Assembly: GCF_023101685.1 (NCBI RefSeq)
Contig: NZ_CP082165.1
Coordinates: forward strand, 186,001-250,000
Origin: Bradyrhizobium sp. 186
GTDB taxonomy: Bacteria > Pseudomonadota > Alphaproteobacteria > Rhizobiales > Xanthobacteraceae
Length of the DNA stretch: 64,000 nucleotides
Direction: 5' to 3'
The notes beneath the pieces are model-generated. The model searched no databases. It worked only from the letters and a program-made list of their open reading frames with translations, and was not told the origin of the DNA. Position 1 is the first letter of the stretch, and each line of letters begins with the position of its first letter. This document shows, piece by piece, positions 20,201 to 25,633 of this stretch. The translations under genes and the position numbers were made by a program.

Positions 20201-21306
20201 ACGACCAGACCACGAGCGGAATGTACGTCTTCGCCAGCAACCGTGGCGGCAGTGATGACGGCAGCACGGCGGCGGTCAACAATCTCGGTACCTTCACGAA
20301 GAGCGGCAGCGCGGCCGACTCGACGATCAGCGCAGCATTCAACAACAATGGAACGGTGACGGTAACGGGTGGAACTCTCGATTTCACGGGCACTCTAGCC
20401 AATAGCGGGACTATCAATGCTCATGGAGGAGACATCGTAATCTCATCTGCCGAAACCAGCGGCGGCAATGCAGTAATCTATGGGACCTCGCACATTCAAT
20501 ACAACCAGGCATCTAATGACCATGTTACTTTCGCGAGCGGGGCGACGGGTGAACTCACACTTCTAAACTCTTCTGCATTTGCAGGGACGATTGCTGGGTT
20601 CACGGGTACCGGCACCGGAGAACCCGCGACTTCTGATAAGTTAGATCTAAGGGACATCGATTTTGCATCTTCGCAATTTGCGAAGAGCTATGAGAATAAC
20701 GTTCTTACGGTAACCGATGGATCGCATACCGCTCATATCAACATGGTAGGGAACTATACGCTTGAGAATTTTCACTTTACTGGCGATGGCAGCGGGGGAA
20801 CTTTAGTAACTGATCCGCCTGTCCCGCTCGATCAGAGCAGTGAGGCGCCGAATGCCACATCCACCGGCACTATCGACACTATCGTCGGGGAAGCAGGCAA
20901 TGACACCATAAACGGGGGGGCAGGAAATGATTTCCTGAGCGGAGGTGCCGGCAAAGACATCCTCACCGGTGGTGCGGGGAACGATACTTTTATCTACACT
21001 GCGGCCTCTGATTCCGCCCCTGGTGTAAGCAACTATGACGTGATCACCGATTTCACACATGCGTCAGATCACTTCGATTTCACGTCCTTCGCCGGCGTAG
21101 CGTCAGTCAATAGTACTCCCCTTGCATCGGCAACCAGCCAAGTCTCAGCTCACTCGGTAGCTTGGTTCTTCGATGCGGCCCACAATGAAACCATCGTATA
21201 CGCGAATTCGAGCGGAATCGCCGAGCTAGGCGGAGCAACAAACTTGGAAGTTCATCTCACCGGCATCGTTCCCCTTTCGAACCAGGATTTTTTTCTGCAT
21301 CTATAA
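5257..21306 (+). CDS. Giant repetitive RTX adhesin-like protein (5,349 residues), probable type I secretion substrate
   Basis: The start is ATG 5257 with GGAGGGG 4 bases upstream; a TTG at 5245 overlaps that site and is rejected. There is no N-terminal signal peptide. Residues 1-560 are Ig-like modules (repeated VDNTAP.I and ALNDGGIA patterns). Next come tandem-like modules with QWQSDG and YTDGHG patterns, a 107-residue cadherin-like repeat (fifteen copies), an internal RTX block (residues 1349-1668), two VCBS modules (2520-3000), and four copies of a longer beta-rich repeat (about 4150-5030). A terminal RTX block follows (about 5208-5255), then a hydrophobic tail ending DFFLHL, like type I secretion signals. 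It is probably a calcium-binding surface adhesin of the BapA/LapA kind. No ABC exporter, membrane fusion protein or LapD/LapG pair is in the window. Confidence 0.85.
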   Translation: MSVKKAALTGLATDSGTAGDFITNDNTLVFSGTDKDTGASVLGIWIIGGTYVSRTLIGTVNLASGQTSWTFDFSGTALADGNYTITLTDGATSGSTILNTKAVTVDNTAPTISTITTSGSGIASGNGTLKVGDIVSFTVTFGETVIVNTSGGTPTLALNDGGIAAYTSGSGSNTLTFKYTVAAGQNASDLSLAVTSALNLNGSTIKDTAGNNAVLTGANSFNPVGTLVIDTAAPAVSSVAASGPGITSGNGDLNAGKIVTLTVNFSETVTVSGPGSKVPSLSLNDGGIATFVGGSGTNALTFSYTVAAGQDTADLTVTAFNLNGSSVRDRVGNNANTSGAVNNPSGILHIDTSAPAAQATSDLAAASDSGFSSTDNITKQTTPTFTGTAESGSTVTIFSDGVAVGTGVAVGGTYTIATATLSNGTHNITTRATDAAGNTSAASSALSVTIDSVAPNAPAITQVTDNVLPVTGTVANGGSTDDTTPTVHVVLTGTNAVAGDALQLFNGATALGAAVTLLDADITNGFVDITTSPLSAGNYSLNAKITDIAGNVSNVSSNYAVTVATNASPTGSVTVSGTPTEDQTLTASNTLADADGLGSISYQWQSDGVDIGGATGTTYMLGDADVGHTVDVVATYTDGHGMLESVSSAPTSTVANVNDAPTGGVTITGTIAEDQVITADTSTLADADGLGPLHYVWQRSMGGGWTPSNIGSDQATYTLGDVDVGAQIRVLVFYTDGHGTPEQLVGGPTAAVANVNDNPVLTNVGPTASSTEQVLALLDIDATAFDADFAALNGGAGNYAGGNLSIVRNGGVNTEDSFSFDTTGANFTVNGNPFQSGTLQSAGLTFATFNNTTVGVPGGHFFVQFTSTETAATTALVNDVLRHITYANKSDSPLSSVELLYVFQDAQFGAGQTITVNIAPVNDAPVATPVTLASGTEDTVYTINAATLLANVTDVDGPPLSISAVSVATGGGAIVDNHDGTWTYTPAAGYTGSVTFSYTASDGSLSASSTASLNLVAGANHPPVISSNGGGATAAASVAENSTAVTTVAASDPDAGATLSYTIVGGADAGKFTINSTTGALAFLAAPNFEAPTDAGGNNVYDVTVQASDGLGGTDSQAIAVTVTNVNEAPVVAAGQTFSVPENTTAVGTVAASDQDVGLFHSIVYSLDADTVDNNLFSIDAPTGALSFRSAPDFETDTHMLPTHLPYPGYTVIVRVSDGTNATLTTTQNVVVTVTDVNEAPVISSNGGGATATLSAAENSTVVTSVVASDPDAGAALSYTIVGGADAGKFTIDSTTGALAFATAPNFEAPTDAGGNNVYDVTVQASDGLGGTDSQAIAVSVTNVTGNVVGDAGDNVLTGTAEEDTVSGLGGNDTLIGLAGSDTLDGGADNDLLRGGAGVDTFIGGSGIDTVDFSQDSAEGGTFRAVVDLGQGLARDGFDNLETLSGIENAIGTNFNDSFTGDAGANTFTGLDGNDQFSGRDGNDTLLGGAGADQFFEGRFGGGSDGDDFIDGGAGQDTLQIGNDIGENVFVDLAAGVATGTTVGNDTLISIENVLTNAGNDTILGNGADNILFAGFGADQLDGRGGNDQLLGYLGTDTLIGGAGNDIIDGGADADTAVYSGNRSNYNVSLNADGSYSIIDTRPSSPDGNDTVSNVELFQFADQTVAVAQILNHDPAISSNGGGSTATASVAENGTAVTTVVASDPDAGATLSYSIVGGADAAKFTIDSATGALAFATAPNFEAPTDAGGNNVYDVTVQASDGLGGTDSQAIAVTVTNVNEAPVISSNGGGATAAVSVAENGTAVITVVASDPDVGATLSYSIVGGADAAKFTIDSTTGALAFATAPNFEAPSDAGGNNVYDVTVQASDGLGGTDSQAIAVTVTNVNEAPVVTAGNTLSYAENQAAVAISAAATVTDTDSADFNGGSLTVTFAANGTAADQLTIQNQGAGVGQIGVSGSNVTYGGAVIGTLAGGANGADLVVTFDSPSATPTAVSALLEHILYSNSSDTPSTLARAVTYTLNDGDGGTSTGTATATINVTAVDDAPVLTNVDLTVSSVEQTLALLDTDVTVFDAEYSALNGGAGDYAGSLVSIVRWGGVNPEDSFSFDTSGASFTVNGDPLRSGTLLSNGLVFATFNNTIVGVPGGRLFVQFTSAETPATTALVNDVLHHITYADKSDTPPPSVQLLYAFQDAHTGVGNIVTVNITPVNDAPVAAPVTLVPGTEDTVYTINAVTLLANVTDVDGPSLSISAVSVATGGGAIVDNHDGTWTYTPTAGYTGPVTFNYTASDGSLSASSTASLNLVAGANHPPVITSNGGGDTATASVAENSTAVTTVAASDPDAGSTLSYAIVGGADAAKFTIDSATGALAFATAPNFEAPSDAGGNNVYDVTVQASDGLGGTDSQAIAVTATNANEAPGISSNGGGATAAVSVAENGTAVTTVVASDPDGGATLSYSIVGGADAAKFTIDSTTGALAFLAAPNFEAPSDAGGNNVYDVTVQASDGLGGTDSQAIAVTVTNANEAPVITSGPQTGNVQEDGTITASGQLTAQDLDNDSIIWQVEGGSFSHPADFHFQVDEFKITKNGAAFFDDTFSDGNPPPSAPGNPASYGTVGTFTESNGRLNVDGGGAAPLFGAGTPDPFVGSAARLLSNIDPANTVNGLKSNASFVVEGRFDLILPANSREAYGIRLTDRSATQSGDDAPALVVQQGSDGIVCVQLWNFDFDADTSQLLQSIRLSPATGDDQIALRLSHQASNPGIIYASFDLLHGGGVTSTHSFSVTGNIFGSDTLTTADDENWTRAEIVSWAPAEADSTLEGTYGALTISQTGHWDYTLANDQANVQRLAADQIVTDTFNVDVVDIHGLSATQPITITVTGNNDLPVIAIGATDSALGSVTEDPAATTLTTSGTLSFSDVDLTDVHSASAVPQAGNLGMLTVALSHDATGSGTGGVLIWNYEVSEAAAQIITAGQSHSDTFTVSVNDSHGGTAMQTVTVTINSSNHAPAITSNGGGATATVSVAENSTAVTTVVASDLDAGSTLSYAIVGGADAAKFTIDSTTGALAFATAPNFEAPTDAGGNNVYDVTVQASDGLGGIDSQAIAVTVTNANEAPVAAPVTLAQGTEDTVYTINAATLLANVTDVDGPPLSISAVSVATGGGAIVDNHDGTWTYTPAAGYTGPVTFNYTASDGSLSASSTASFNLVAGVNEAPVISSNGGGATAAVSVAENATAVTTVVAGDPDAGSTLSYAIVGGADAAKFTIDSATGALAFATAPNFEAPTDAGGNNVYDVTVQASDGLGGTDSQAIAVTVTNVNEAPVISSNGGGATAAVSVAENGTAVTTVVASDPDVGATLSYSIVGGADAAKFTIDSTTGALAFATAPNFEAPSDAGGNNVYDVTVQASDGLGGTDSQAIAVTVTNVNEAPVISSNGGGATAAVSVAENGTAVTTVVASDPDVGATLSYSIVGGADAAKFTIDSTTGALAFATAPNFEAPTDAGGNNVYDVTVQASDGLGGIDSQAIAVTVTNANEAPVISSNGGGATATVSVAENSTAVTTVVASDLDAGSTLSYAIVGGADAAKFTIDSTTGALAFLAAPNFEAPSDAGGNNVYDVTVQASDGLGGTDSQAIAVTVTNANEAPVISSNGGGATAAVSVAENSTAVTTVVASDPDAGATLSYSIVGGADAAKFTINSTTGALAFATAPNFEAPTDAGGNNVYDVTVQASDGLGGTDSQAIAVTVTNVNEAPVISSNGGGATAAVSVAENATAVTTVVAGDPDAGSTLSYAIVGGADAAKFTIDSATGALAFATAPNFEAPTDAGGNNVYDVTVQASDGLGGTDSQAIAVTVTNVNEAPVISSNGGGATAAVSVAENGTAVTTVVASDPDVGATLSYSIVGGADAAKFTIDSTTGALAFATAPNFEAPSDAGGNNVYDVTVQASDGLGGTDSQAIAVTVTNVNEAPVISSNGGGATAAVSVAENGTAVTTVVASDPDVGATLSYSIVGGADAAKFTIDSTTGALAFATAPNFEAPTDAGGNNVYDVTVQASDGLGGIDSQAIAVTVTTSISSVQWIAGDGNWNVPGNWSTNSLPGAQDVALINLPVEVSHTTGSDTVGRLYAMAGVLSLSGGALTVNGISVINSLAETGGTVTLADTASMGSLTQSGGQLNGSGTLTATGLSAFSGGTESGSGTTQASGGATFTNSYFGLDGGRTLQLGGSSTATGAYAQIDLNGSDPNTGISDIGSGVLTIAAGATFDDQTTSGMYVFASNRGGSDDGSTAAVNNLGTFTKSGSAADSTISTAFNNKGVVNVSSGTLHLSNGGTDVGGSYTGAGTVDFGSGTHTLDAASSVAIANVTFSNGSTTINGSYNVSGTTTVSGGTATLAGAVSSLGSALSVTSGTLNVSSANATVGTITQSGGQLNGSGTLTATGLSAFSGGTESGSGTTQASGGATFTNSYFGLDGGRTLQLGGSSTATGAYAQIDLNGSDPNTGISDIGSGVLTIAAGATFDDQTTSGMYVFASNRGGSDDGSTAAVNNLGTFTKSGSAADSTISTAFNNKGVVNVSSGTLHLSNGGTDVGGSYTGAGTVDFGSGTHTLDAASSVAIANVTFSNGSTTINGSYNVSGTTTVSGGTATLAGAVSSLGSALSVTSGTLNVSSANATVGTITQSGGQLNGSGTLTATGLSAFSGGTESGSGTTQASGGATFTNSYFGLDGGRTLQLGGSSTATGAYAQIDLNGSDPNTGISDIGSGVLTIAAGATFDDQTTSGMYVFASNRGGSDDGSTAAVNNLGTFTKSGSAADSTISTAFNNKGVVNVSSGTLHLSNGGTDVGGSYTGAGTVDFGGGTHTLDATSSIVGNATFSGGQTTINGTYSGTGTTTVSGGTVTFAGAATTGSLAQSGGELDGTGTLTATGLSTFSGGTESGSGTTQASGGATFTNSYFGLDGGRTLQLGGSSTATGAYAQIDLNGSDPNTGISDIGSGVLTIAAGATFDDQTTSGMYVFASNRGGSDDGSTAAVNNLGTFTKSGSAADSTISAAFNNNGTVTVTGGTLDFTGTLANSGTINAHGGDIVISSAETSGGNAVIYGTSHIQYNQASNDHVTFASGATGELTLLNSSAFAGTIAGFTGTGTGEPATSDKLDLRDIDFASSQFAKSYENNVLTVTDGSHTAHINMVGNYTLENFHFTGDGSGGTLVTDPPVPLDQSSEAPNATSTGTIDTIVGEAGNDTINGGAGNDFLSGGAGKDILTGGAGNDTFIYTAASDSAPGVSNYDVITDFTHASDHFDFTSFAGVASVNSTPLASATSQVSAHSVAWFFDAAHNETIVYANSSGIAELGGATNLEVHLTGIVPLSNQDFFLHL
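9295..10260 (+). other. Internal RTX calcium-binding block within the giant protein
   Basis: About 320 residues in the middle of the stalk carry GGxGxDxx nonapeptides (LGGNDTLIG, GGADNDLLRG, DGRGGNDQLLG, GGAGNDIIDGG) and two copies of the VDL..G.A.......D.L..IEN spacer that typically sits between RTX stretches. It ends with NVELFQFADQTVAV, a typical end of an RTX unit. Such a block is usually C-terminal. Here it is followed by another 3,680 residues. Confidence 0.85.
12817..13875 (+). other. VCBS module split by an inserted domain of roughly 240 residues
   Basis: A VCBS repeat opens with NVQEDGTITASGQLTAQDLD and closes with GTYGALTISQTGHWDYTL and FNVDVVDIHGLSATQPITI. Between them are about 240 residues beginning FSHPADFHFQVDEFKITKNG and containing TVNGLKSNASFVVEGRFDLI, AYGIRLTDR and IIYASFDLLHGG. 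I read these as a beta-sandwich, lectin- or LamG-like, although no family is certain. A normal VCBS module follows (13885-14245). Confidence 0.6.
17713..20340 (+). repeat. Tandem 756-bp (252-residue) beta-rich repeats, four copies, the last shortened
   Basis: Each copy opens with TQSGGQLNGSGTLTATGLSA, then FSGGTESGSGTTQASGGATF, TLQLGGSSTATGAYAQIDL and AVNNLGTFTKSGSAAD. Copies start at about 17713, 18469 and 19225, exactly 756 bases apart. The fourth (about 19915) follows a divergent 120-base linker at 690 bases spacing. The nucleotide identity is so high that minus-strand frames recur unchanged at 17839, 18595 and 19351. This style of repeat is usual in autotransporter passengers and haemagglutinin-like beta-helices rather than RTX adhesins. 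Confidence 0.85.
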
Positions 21307-21821
21307 ACAGAGTGTATGAACCGCACTGCACGCGATCTCGCTGTCGCGCGATTCGTCACGTGGCGCGCCCCTTGTTTGTCCGTCGCGACAGCATCGCATG
21401 TCGCTCAAGTGAAAGCTTCCTTGTAAGGGCAAACCAAGGCGTGCATTGAATCCGATTGGGTTGCCCGCCCTCGCTGCACTTGTCGCCGCGCTCGGCCCCT
21501 TGTGGCGACTTTCAGATGCCGGTCGCAGTGCAACAGCAGCGGCCGGGTTTTCGGGGCTGCGCCGCCGAATTATAAAGTTATTTCAATGATATACGAGTTC
21601 GTGGTTATAGCACGGTGAATATTACCGGCGGGACCAATACTGCGTTGGGCGTTGGCCCCAACGTCAATGCCACCGCGACCAGCGGCAATGTCTTCGTCAA
21701 TATGACGAACGGCATCCTTCAGGGAGGCGCAAGCGGGGTACGCCCACGATGAAGGCCGCCTTGTTCTGAGAGGCGGATTGAGCACTCATAAGCACGTGTT
21801 TAAGAGCGAGCTTAAGAGCGA

Positions 21822-22169
21822 TTGATGGGTCAGATTTCGGTGCTGACGGGGCCGGAACGCCGGCGGCGTTGGAGCGAGGATGAGCGGTGCCGGATCGTTG
21901 CGGAGGCCTTTGCGCCGGGATCGTGTGTGGCGCAGGTTGCGCGGGATCACGATATTTCAACGGGGCTGATTTACACCTGGCGGCGTCGGCTTCGCCAGGA
22001 CCTTGCTGACCAGGGCTTTGTGGAAGCGGCGATGGAAGCGGAGCCGATCAAGGAAGCGGCACCGTCCGGTGAAGTGATCGTGGTGGAATTGACGGGGAGC
22101 GGACGGATCAGGATTTGCGGGTCGGCGCCGCCCTTGCTGGTGTCGGCGGTGTTGAAGGCGCTGCGATGA
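21822..22169 (+). CDS. tnpA: IS66 accessory protein TnpA
   Basis: This 115-residue protein is the first gene of the IS66 unit. It has a transposase_8-type helix-turn-helix near residues 10-55 (RRRWSEDERCRIVAEAFAPG, then VAQVARDHDISTGLIYTWRR), which is expected to bind element DNA. It is required with TnpB for efficient transposition in studied IS66 relatives, although its exact role is not settled. The ATG at 21822 sits about 85 bases inside the left end. The stop overlaps the next start as ATGA at 22166-22169, which implies translational coupling. Confidence 0.92.
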   Translation: MMGQISVLTGPERRRRWSEDERCRIVAEAFAPGSCVAQVARDHDISTGLIYTWRRRLRQDLADQGFVEAAMEAEPIKEAAPSGEVIVVELTGSGRIRICGSAPPLLVSAVLKALR

Positions 22170-22513
22170 TTCCGATCCCCTCTGGCGTGCGGGTATGGCT
22201 GGCGACGGGCCATACCGATATGCGGCGCGGCTTTCCGAGCCTGGCTTTGCAGGTGCAGGAGGTCTTGAAGCATGACCCACTGGGGGGTCATTTGTTTTGC
22301 TTCAGGGGGCGCCGTTCAGATCTGATAAAAATCATCTGGCACGATTCTCAGGGAGCGTGCCTGTTTACAAAAAGACTCGAAAGAGGAAGATTCATCTGGC
22401 CTTCGGCTGCCGGTGAAGCCGTGACGATCTCTCCGGCGCAGCTTTCTTACCTGCTATCTGGGATCGACTGGCGGAATCCTCAAGAAACTTTGCGTCCAAC
22501 GCGAGTTGGATAG
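22166..22513 (+). CDS. tnpB: IS66 accessory protein TnpB
   Basis: The second IS66 gene encodes 115 residues of the IS66 Orf2-like family. Its hallmarks are visible: VWLATGHTDMRRGF at 9-22, GHLFCFRGRRSDLIKIIWHD in the middle, and FTKRLERGRFIWP after it. The start ATG at 22166 overlaps the tnpA stop (ATGA). A longer reading from 22115 would lie inside tnpA and lacks the family's conserved beginning, so I rejected it. Length is that of intact family members. The molecular role is unknown, but the protein is needed for normal transposition in related elements. Confidence 0.92.
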   Translation: MIPIPSGVRVWLATGHTDMRRGFPSLALQVQEVLKHDPLGGHLFCFRGRRSDLIKIIWHDSQGACLFTKRLERGRFIWPSAAGEAVTISPAQLSYLLSGIDWRNPQETLRPTRVG

Positions 22514-22557
22514 CATTCTGCGATTGAACCTACCGGGAAATCTGATTCACTGGCTTC

Positions 22558-24294
22558 ATGAGTTTGAAGCCGGATGACCTTCCTTCGGATCTCGCCAGCG
22601 CCCAGGCGGCGCTGTTGATCGAACGTGAGGCGTTGCGGGCTGAACGCGACGCGCGGCTGAGGGTCGAGGTCGAACGCGATGCGGCCGCGGCGAAGGTCAG
22701 CCGGATACAGGCCGAAGCCATCAATTGGCAAGCCGAAGCGGCCAACGCGCGGGCGAAGCTGTCGGACAATGAGGCGCTGATCGCGCATCTCGAGCTGCGG
22801 ATCGAGAAGCTCAAACGCGAACTGTACGGGCCGCGTTCCGAGCGCACGGCGCGGCTGATCGAGCAGTTGGAATTGGAACTTGAAGAACTCGTCACCACGG
22901 CGAGCGAGGATGAGCTCGCCGCGCAGGCCGCGGCGGCAAAGGCGCAGAGCGTACGCGCCTTCACGCGCAAGCGGCCGGTGCGCAAGCCATGGCCGGATGA
23001 CATCGAACGCGAGCGCGTCGTCATTGAGGCTCCAACGAGCTGCGCCTGCTGCGGTGGATCGCGGCTGGCGAAGATCGGTGAGGATGTGACCAAGACGCTG
23101 GAGGAGATCCCGCGCTGCTTCAAGGTCATCGAGACGGTACGCGAGAAGTTCACCTGCCGCGATTGCGAGAAGATCAGCCAGCCGCCCGCGCCGTTCCATG
23201 CCACGCCGCGCGGCTTCATCGGCCCACAATTGCTGGCGACGATCCTGTTCGACAAGTTCGGCATGCATATCCCGCTCAACCGCCAGAGCGCGCGCTTTAA
23301 GGCCGAGGGGATCGACCTGCCGTTGTCGACCCTGGCCGACCAGGTCGGCCACGGGACCTTTGCCGTCATGCCGCTCTTCCACTTGATCGAACGCCATGTA
23401 CTCGCTGCCGAGCGCCTGCATGGCGACGACACCACCATCCGTATCCTGGCGAAGGGCAAGTGCACGACCGGGCGGATCTGGACTTATGTGCGGGATGACC
23501 GGCCCTTCGCCGGGCCTGCGCCGCCGGCGGCGGTCTATTACGCCTCGAGCGACCGACGAGGCGAGCACCCCCAGAAGCATCTGGCCGCCTTCGCCGGTAT
23601 CCTGCAAGCCGATTGCTACAACGGCTTCGAGCCGCTGTTCGACCCGCAAAAGAAAGCGATGCCGATCACACCGGCGTTTTGCCTGGCCCATGCGCGGCGG
23701 GGCTTCTTCGAGTTGGCTGACATCGAGAAAAATGCTCGGGAAGGTAAGAAGGGCAAACCGGTCTCTCCGATCGCGCTGGAGGCGGTCAGACGCCTCGATG
23801 CGTTGTTCGAGATCGAGCGTGCCATCAACGGCCGCGGCGCCGACGAGCGGCGCGCCGTGCGCCAGGAAAAGAGCAAGCCGCTTCTCGAGGACATGCACGC
23901 CTGGTTGCTGCGTGAGCGCGAAACCCTCTCGCGCTCCTCCGAGGTCCTGAAGCCTATGAACTACATGCTCAGGCGCTGGGACGACTTCGCCCGCTTCCTC
24001 GACGATGGCAGGATCTGCTTGACCAACAATTGCGCTGAGCGCGCATTGAGGGGCATCGCCTTGGGAAGGCGCAACTGGACCTTCGCCGGCAGCCAGCGTG
24101 GCGCCGACCGTGCCGCCATCATGCTGACGATGATCACGACCTGTCGCCTCAACGACGTCGATCCCAAGGCCTGGCTCGCCGACGTCCTCGCCCGTATCGC
24201 CGATCTTCCCGCGTCGCGTCTGCACGAACTGCTGCCCTGGGAATGGAAGCTCCTGCGCCAAGCCGACAAGCCCGCCGGTCAGCAGGCCGCCTGA
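22558..24294 (+). CDS. tnpC: IS66 transposase TnpC (DDE)
   Basis: This 578-residue protein is the catalytic transposase. From N to C it has a coiled coil rich in Ala/Glu/Arg (about 10-100), the LKRELYGPRSERT motif at about 85-100, a zinc-binding pair of cysteine clusters (CACCGG near 160 and FTCRDC near 200), and the DDE core with HGDDTTIRI, QADCYNGF and TNNCAERALRGIALGRRNW. The last is the signature holding the catalytic Glu. The ATG at 22558 is 44 bases after tnpB. The stop is about 77 bases from the right end. No frameshift is seen, so the enzyme should be functional. Confidence 0.95.
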   Translation: MSLKPDDLPSDLASAQAALLIEREALRAERDARLRVEVERDAAAAKVSRIQAEAINWQAEAANARAKLSDNEALIAHLELRIEKLKRELYGPRSERTARLIEQLELELEELVTTASEDELAAQAAAAKAQSVRAFTRKRPVRKPWPDDIERERVVIEAPTSCACCGGSRLAKIGEDVTKTLEEIPRCFKVIETVREKFTCRDCEKISQPPAPFHATPRGFIGPQLLATILFDKFGMHIPLNRQSARFKAEGIDLPLSTLADQVGHGTFAVMPLFHLIERHVLAAERLHGDDTTIRILAKGKCTTGRIWTYVRDDRPFAGPAPPAAVYYASSDRRGEHPQKHLAAFAGILQADCYNGFEPLFDPQKKAMPITPAFCLAHARRGFFELADIEKNAREGKKGKPVSPIALEAVRRLDALFEIERAINGRGADERRAVRQEKSKPLLEDMHAWLLRERETLSRSSEVLKPMNYMLRRWDDFARFLDDGRICLTNNCAERALRGIALGRRNWTFAGSQRGADRAAIMLTMITTCRLNDVDPKAWLADVLARIADLPASRLHELLPWEWKLLRQADKPAGQQAA

Positions 24295-25156
24295 CCTTCA
24301 CGCAACGCCATCATAGAGCTCGCCGTGCCCGCGCGCATGCGTCAATCAGGCGGTCCTCGTCGTATGCGTACCAAGCGGGGGCGGGATCGACGCGAGCACG
24401 ACCAGCGGCAATATCGTGGTCAATGCAACCGGCGGCCAACTCGGCACTTCTGGTGCGCGGCTGAGCAGCGGCGTGGTGGCGACTACGTCGACCGGCGCCA
24501 TCAACATCACGGCGACGCCGATTTTTGCGGTCAATGACGGCATCAACGCCCAGGTGGCGGGCGGCGGCAGTGGCGGCATCACCATCGTGGCGGGGGAGAT
24601 CAACGTCCCCGGCAATGTGGGCATCCTTTCCAGCATCACCGGTGGGACCGGCAATACGTCGATCACGTTCAACGGCGCCATTACCGCGCCCGGCTTTGGC
24701 GGAATCCGCGCGACCTCCAGCAGCACTGGCAGCATGAGCGTCGGTGGCATTGGCAGCATCAGCACATCAAGCGTCGGTCCGGCCATTAGTGTGACCAATA
24801 GCGCCACCAGCACCAGCGGCGACATCACGATCAATCCGAGCGGGACCCTCAATGGCGGTGCCGCACCTGGTATCGCAGCGCAGATCACCAATGCAGCCAA
24901 CAACGGCAACATCGTTGTGACGCCGACGGGTGCGGTTACGGGCGGCAACTCTGGCGGTCTCGGCGCGATCGCGGCGACGACCGCGGGCGGCGGCAACGTC
25001 ACGGTGACGACCTCTAACAATGTGACGGCGGGCATTGACCGCCTTGACGCCGCCACCAATCAAATTGACGCCGACGGTATCAGGCCGCCCCCCCACCGGA
25101 GGAGCTTTTCCGCCCGCCCGGGTTGCGATACGCTTCCCATTTTGAGGGGGTATTTC

Positions 25157-25633
25157 ATGACCCGGTCGCTTTGGGCAATTGTTGCCCTCGGCTTTGTAGC
25201 CGGTGTGGCGTTGCTGTTCTTTCTTCCCCCTCTCTTCAAATCTCCGCCGTCGGAAAGCTTGCAGTTGGCGGCGGCTAAAGCAATCGGCGCGGCAACAGCC
25301 GTGCCACGGCCAGCTACGAAGGCGCCAGCAATGAAACAGGCGAATGATCAATCGCAGGAGTCGTTTCCGAAAGCGCGGCGAGCGATCGTGCGCATGCTCA
25401 AAGATCCCGACGCCGCTCGCTTCGGTCGGATATTCGAAGGCCGGGGCGTAATCGGCAGGGCCACCATTTGCGGAGAGGTAAACGCGAAGAATGGCTTTGG
25501 CGGTTACACCGGCATGACGCCTTTCGTTTACTTTCCCGACGATGACAGAGCCGAGCTGATAACCGACCCAGTAACATTGCAGATGACACGGGAGGGCATT
25601 GATGCGTACTTCAAAGATTGCCGTAGATCGTGA
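25157..25633 (+). CDS. Small membrane-anchored protein of unknown function
   Basis: The product is 158 residues from ATG 25157, preceded by GAGGGGG at 6 bases. The same frame is open far upstream into the beta-helix remnant, but that part is unrelated. Residues 1-28 form one membrane helix (LWAIVALGFVAGVALLFFLP), then a Pro/Ala-rich linker. A compact domain follows with VRMLKDPDAARFG, ICGEVNAKNGFGGYTGMTPF and VYFPDD. The GEVNAKN-GGYTG block recurs in many alphaproteobacterial small proteins of unknown role, and its single Cys is conserved as far as I recall. It is probably periplasmic, and it overlaps the next gene by 32 bases. Confidence 0.65.
   Translation: MTRSLWAIVALGFVAGVALLFFLPPLFKSPPSESLQLAAAKAIGAATAVPRPATKAPAMKQANDQSQESFPKARRAIVRMLKDPDAARFGRIFEGRGVIGRATICGEVNAKNGFGGYTGMTPFVYFPDDDRAELITDPVTLQMTREGIDAYFKDCRRS

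Larger units (their letters stand above)
21738..24371 (+). mobile_element. IS66-family insertion sequence, complete, 2,634 bp
   Basis: The ends are imperfect inverted repeats: left starts GTACGCCCACGATGAAGG at 21738, right (complement, from 24371) starts GTACGCATACGACGAGGA, 19 of the first 24 bases matching. An 8-bp target duplication CAAGCGGG lies at 21730-21737 and 24372-24379, exactly the size expected of IS66. Inside are the three genes tnpA, tnpB and tnpC in the usual order. All three are open, so the element may still be active. Confidence 0.95.
21574..25156 (+). pseudogene. Beta-helix autotransporter-like remnant, interrupted by the IS66 element
   Basis: Two pieces of one reading frame flank the insertion element. 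The left piece (about 21574-21737) reads TVNITGGTNTALGVGPNVNA and GNVFVNMTNGILQGGASG. The right piece (24380 to about 25090) reads GGIDASTTSGNIVVNATGG, then GAINITATPIFAVNDGINAQ, SITFNGAITAPGFGGIRAT and similar short repeats, typical of a right-handed beta-helix in autotransporter or haemagglutinin-type proteins. Removing the element and one 8-bp target copy restores the frame exactly. The left piece has a stop (TAA about 21571-21573) upstream and no start or signal peptide, and the right piece runs without a stop into the next gene. The gene was therefore already truncated. Confidence 0.75.

Noticed and set aside
5539..20417. Many long minus-strand and alternative plus-strand frames inside the giant gene
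   Set aside because: They are antisense or shifted readings of a repetitive GC-rich gene, have Arg- or Pro-rich composition, and repeat exactly with the repeat units.
22480..24261. A 593-codon minus-strand frame across the IS66 transposase
   Set aside because: It is antisense to tnpC, whose motifs and family are certain. Its open state follows from codon bias.
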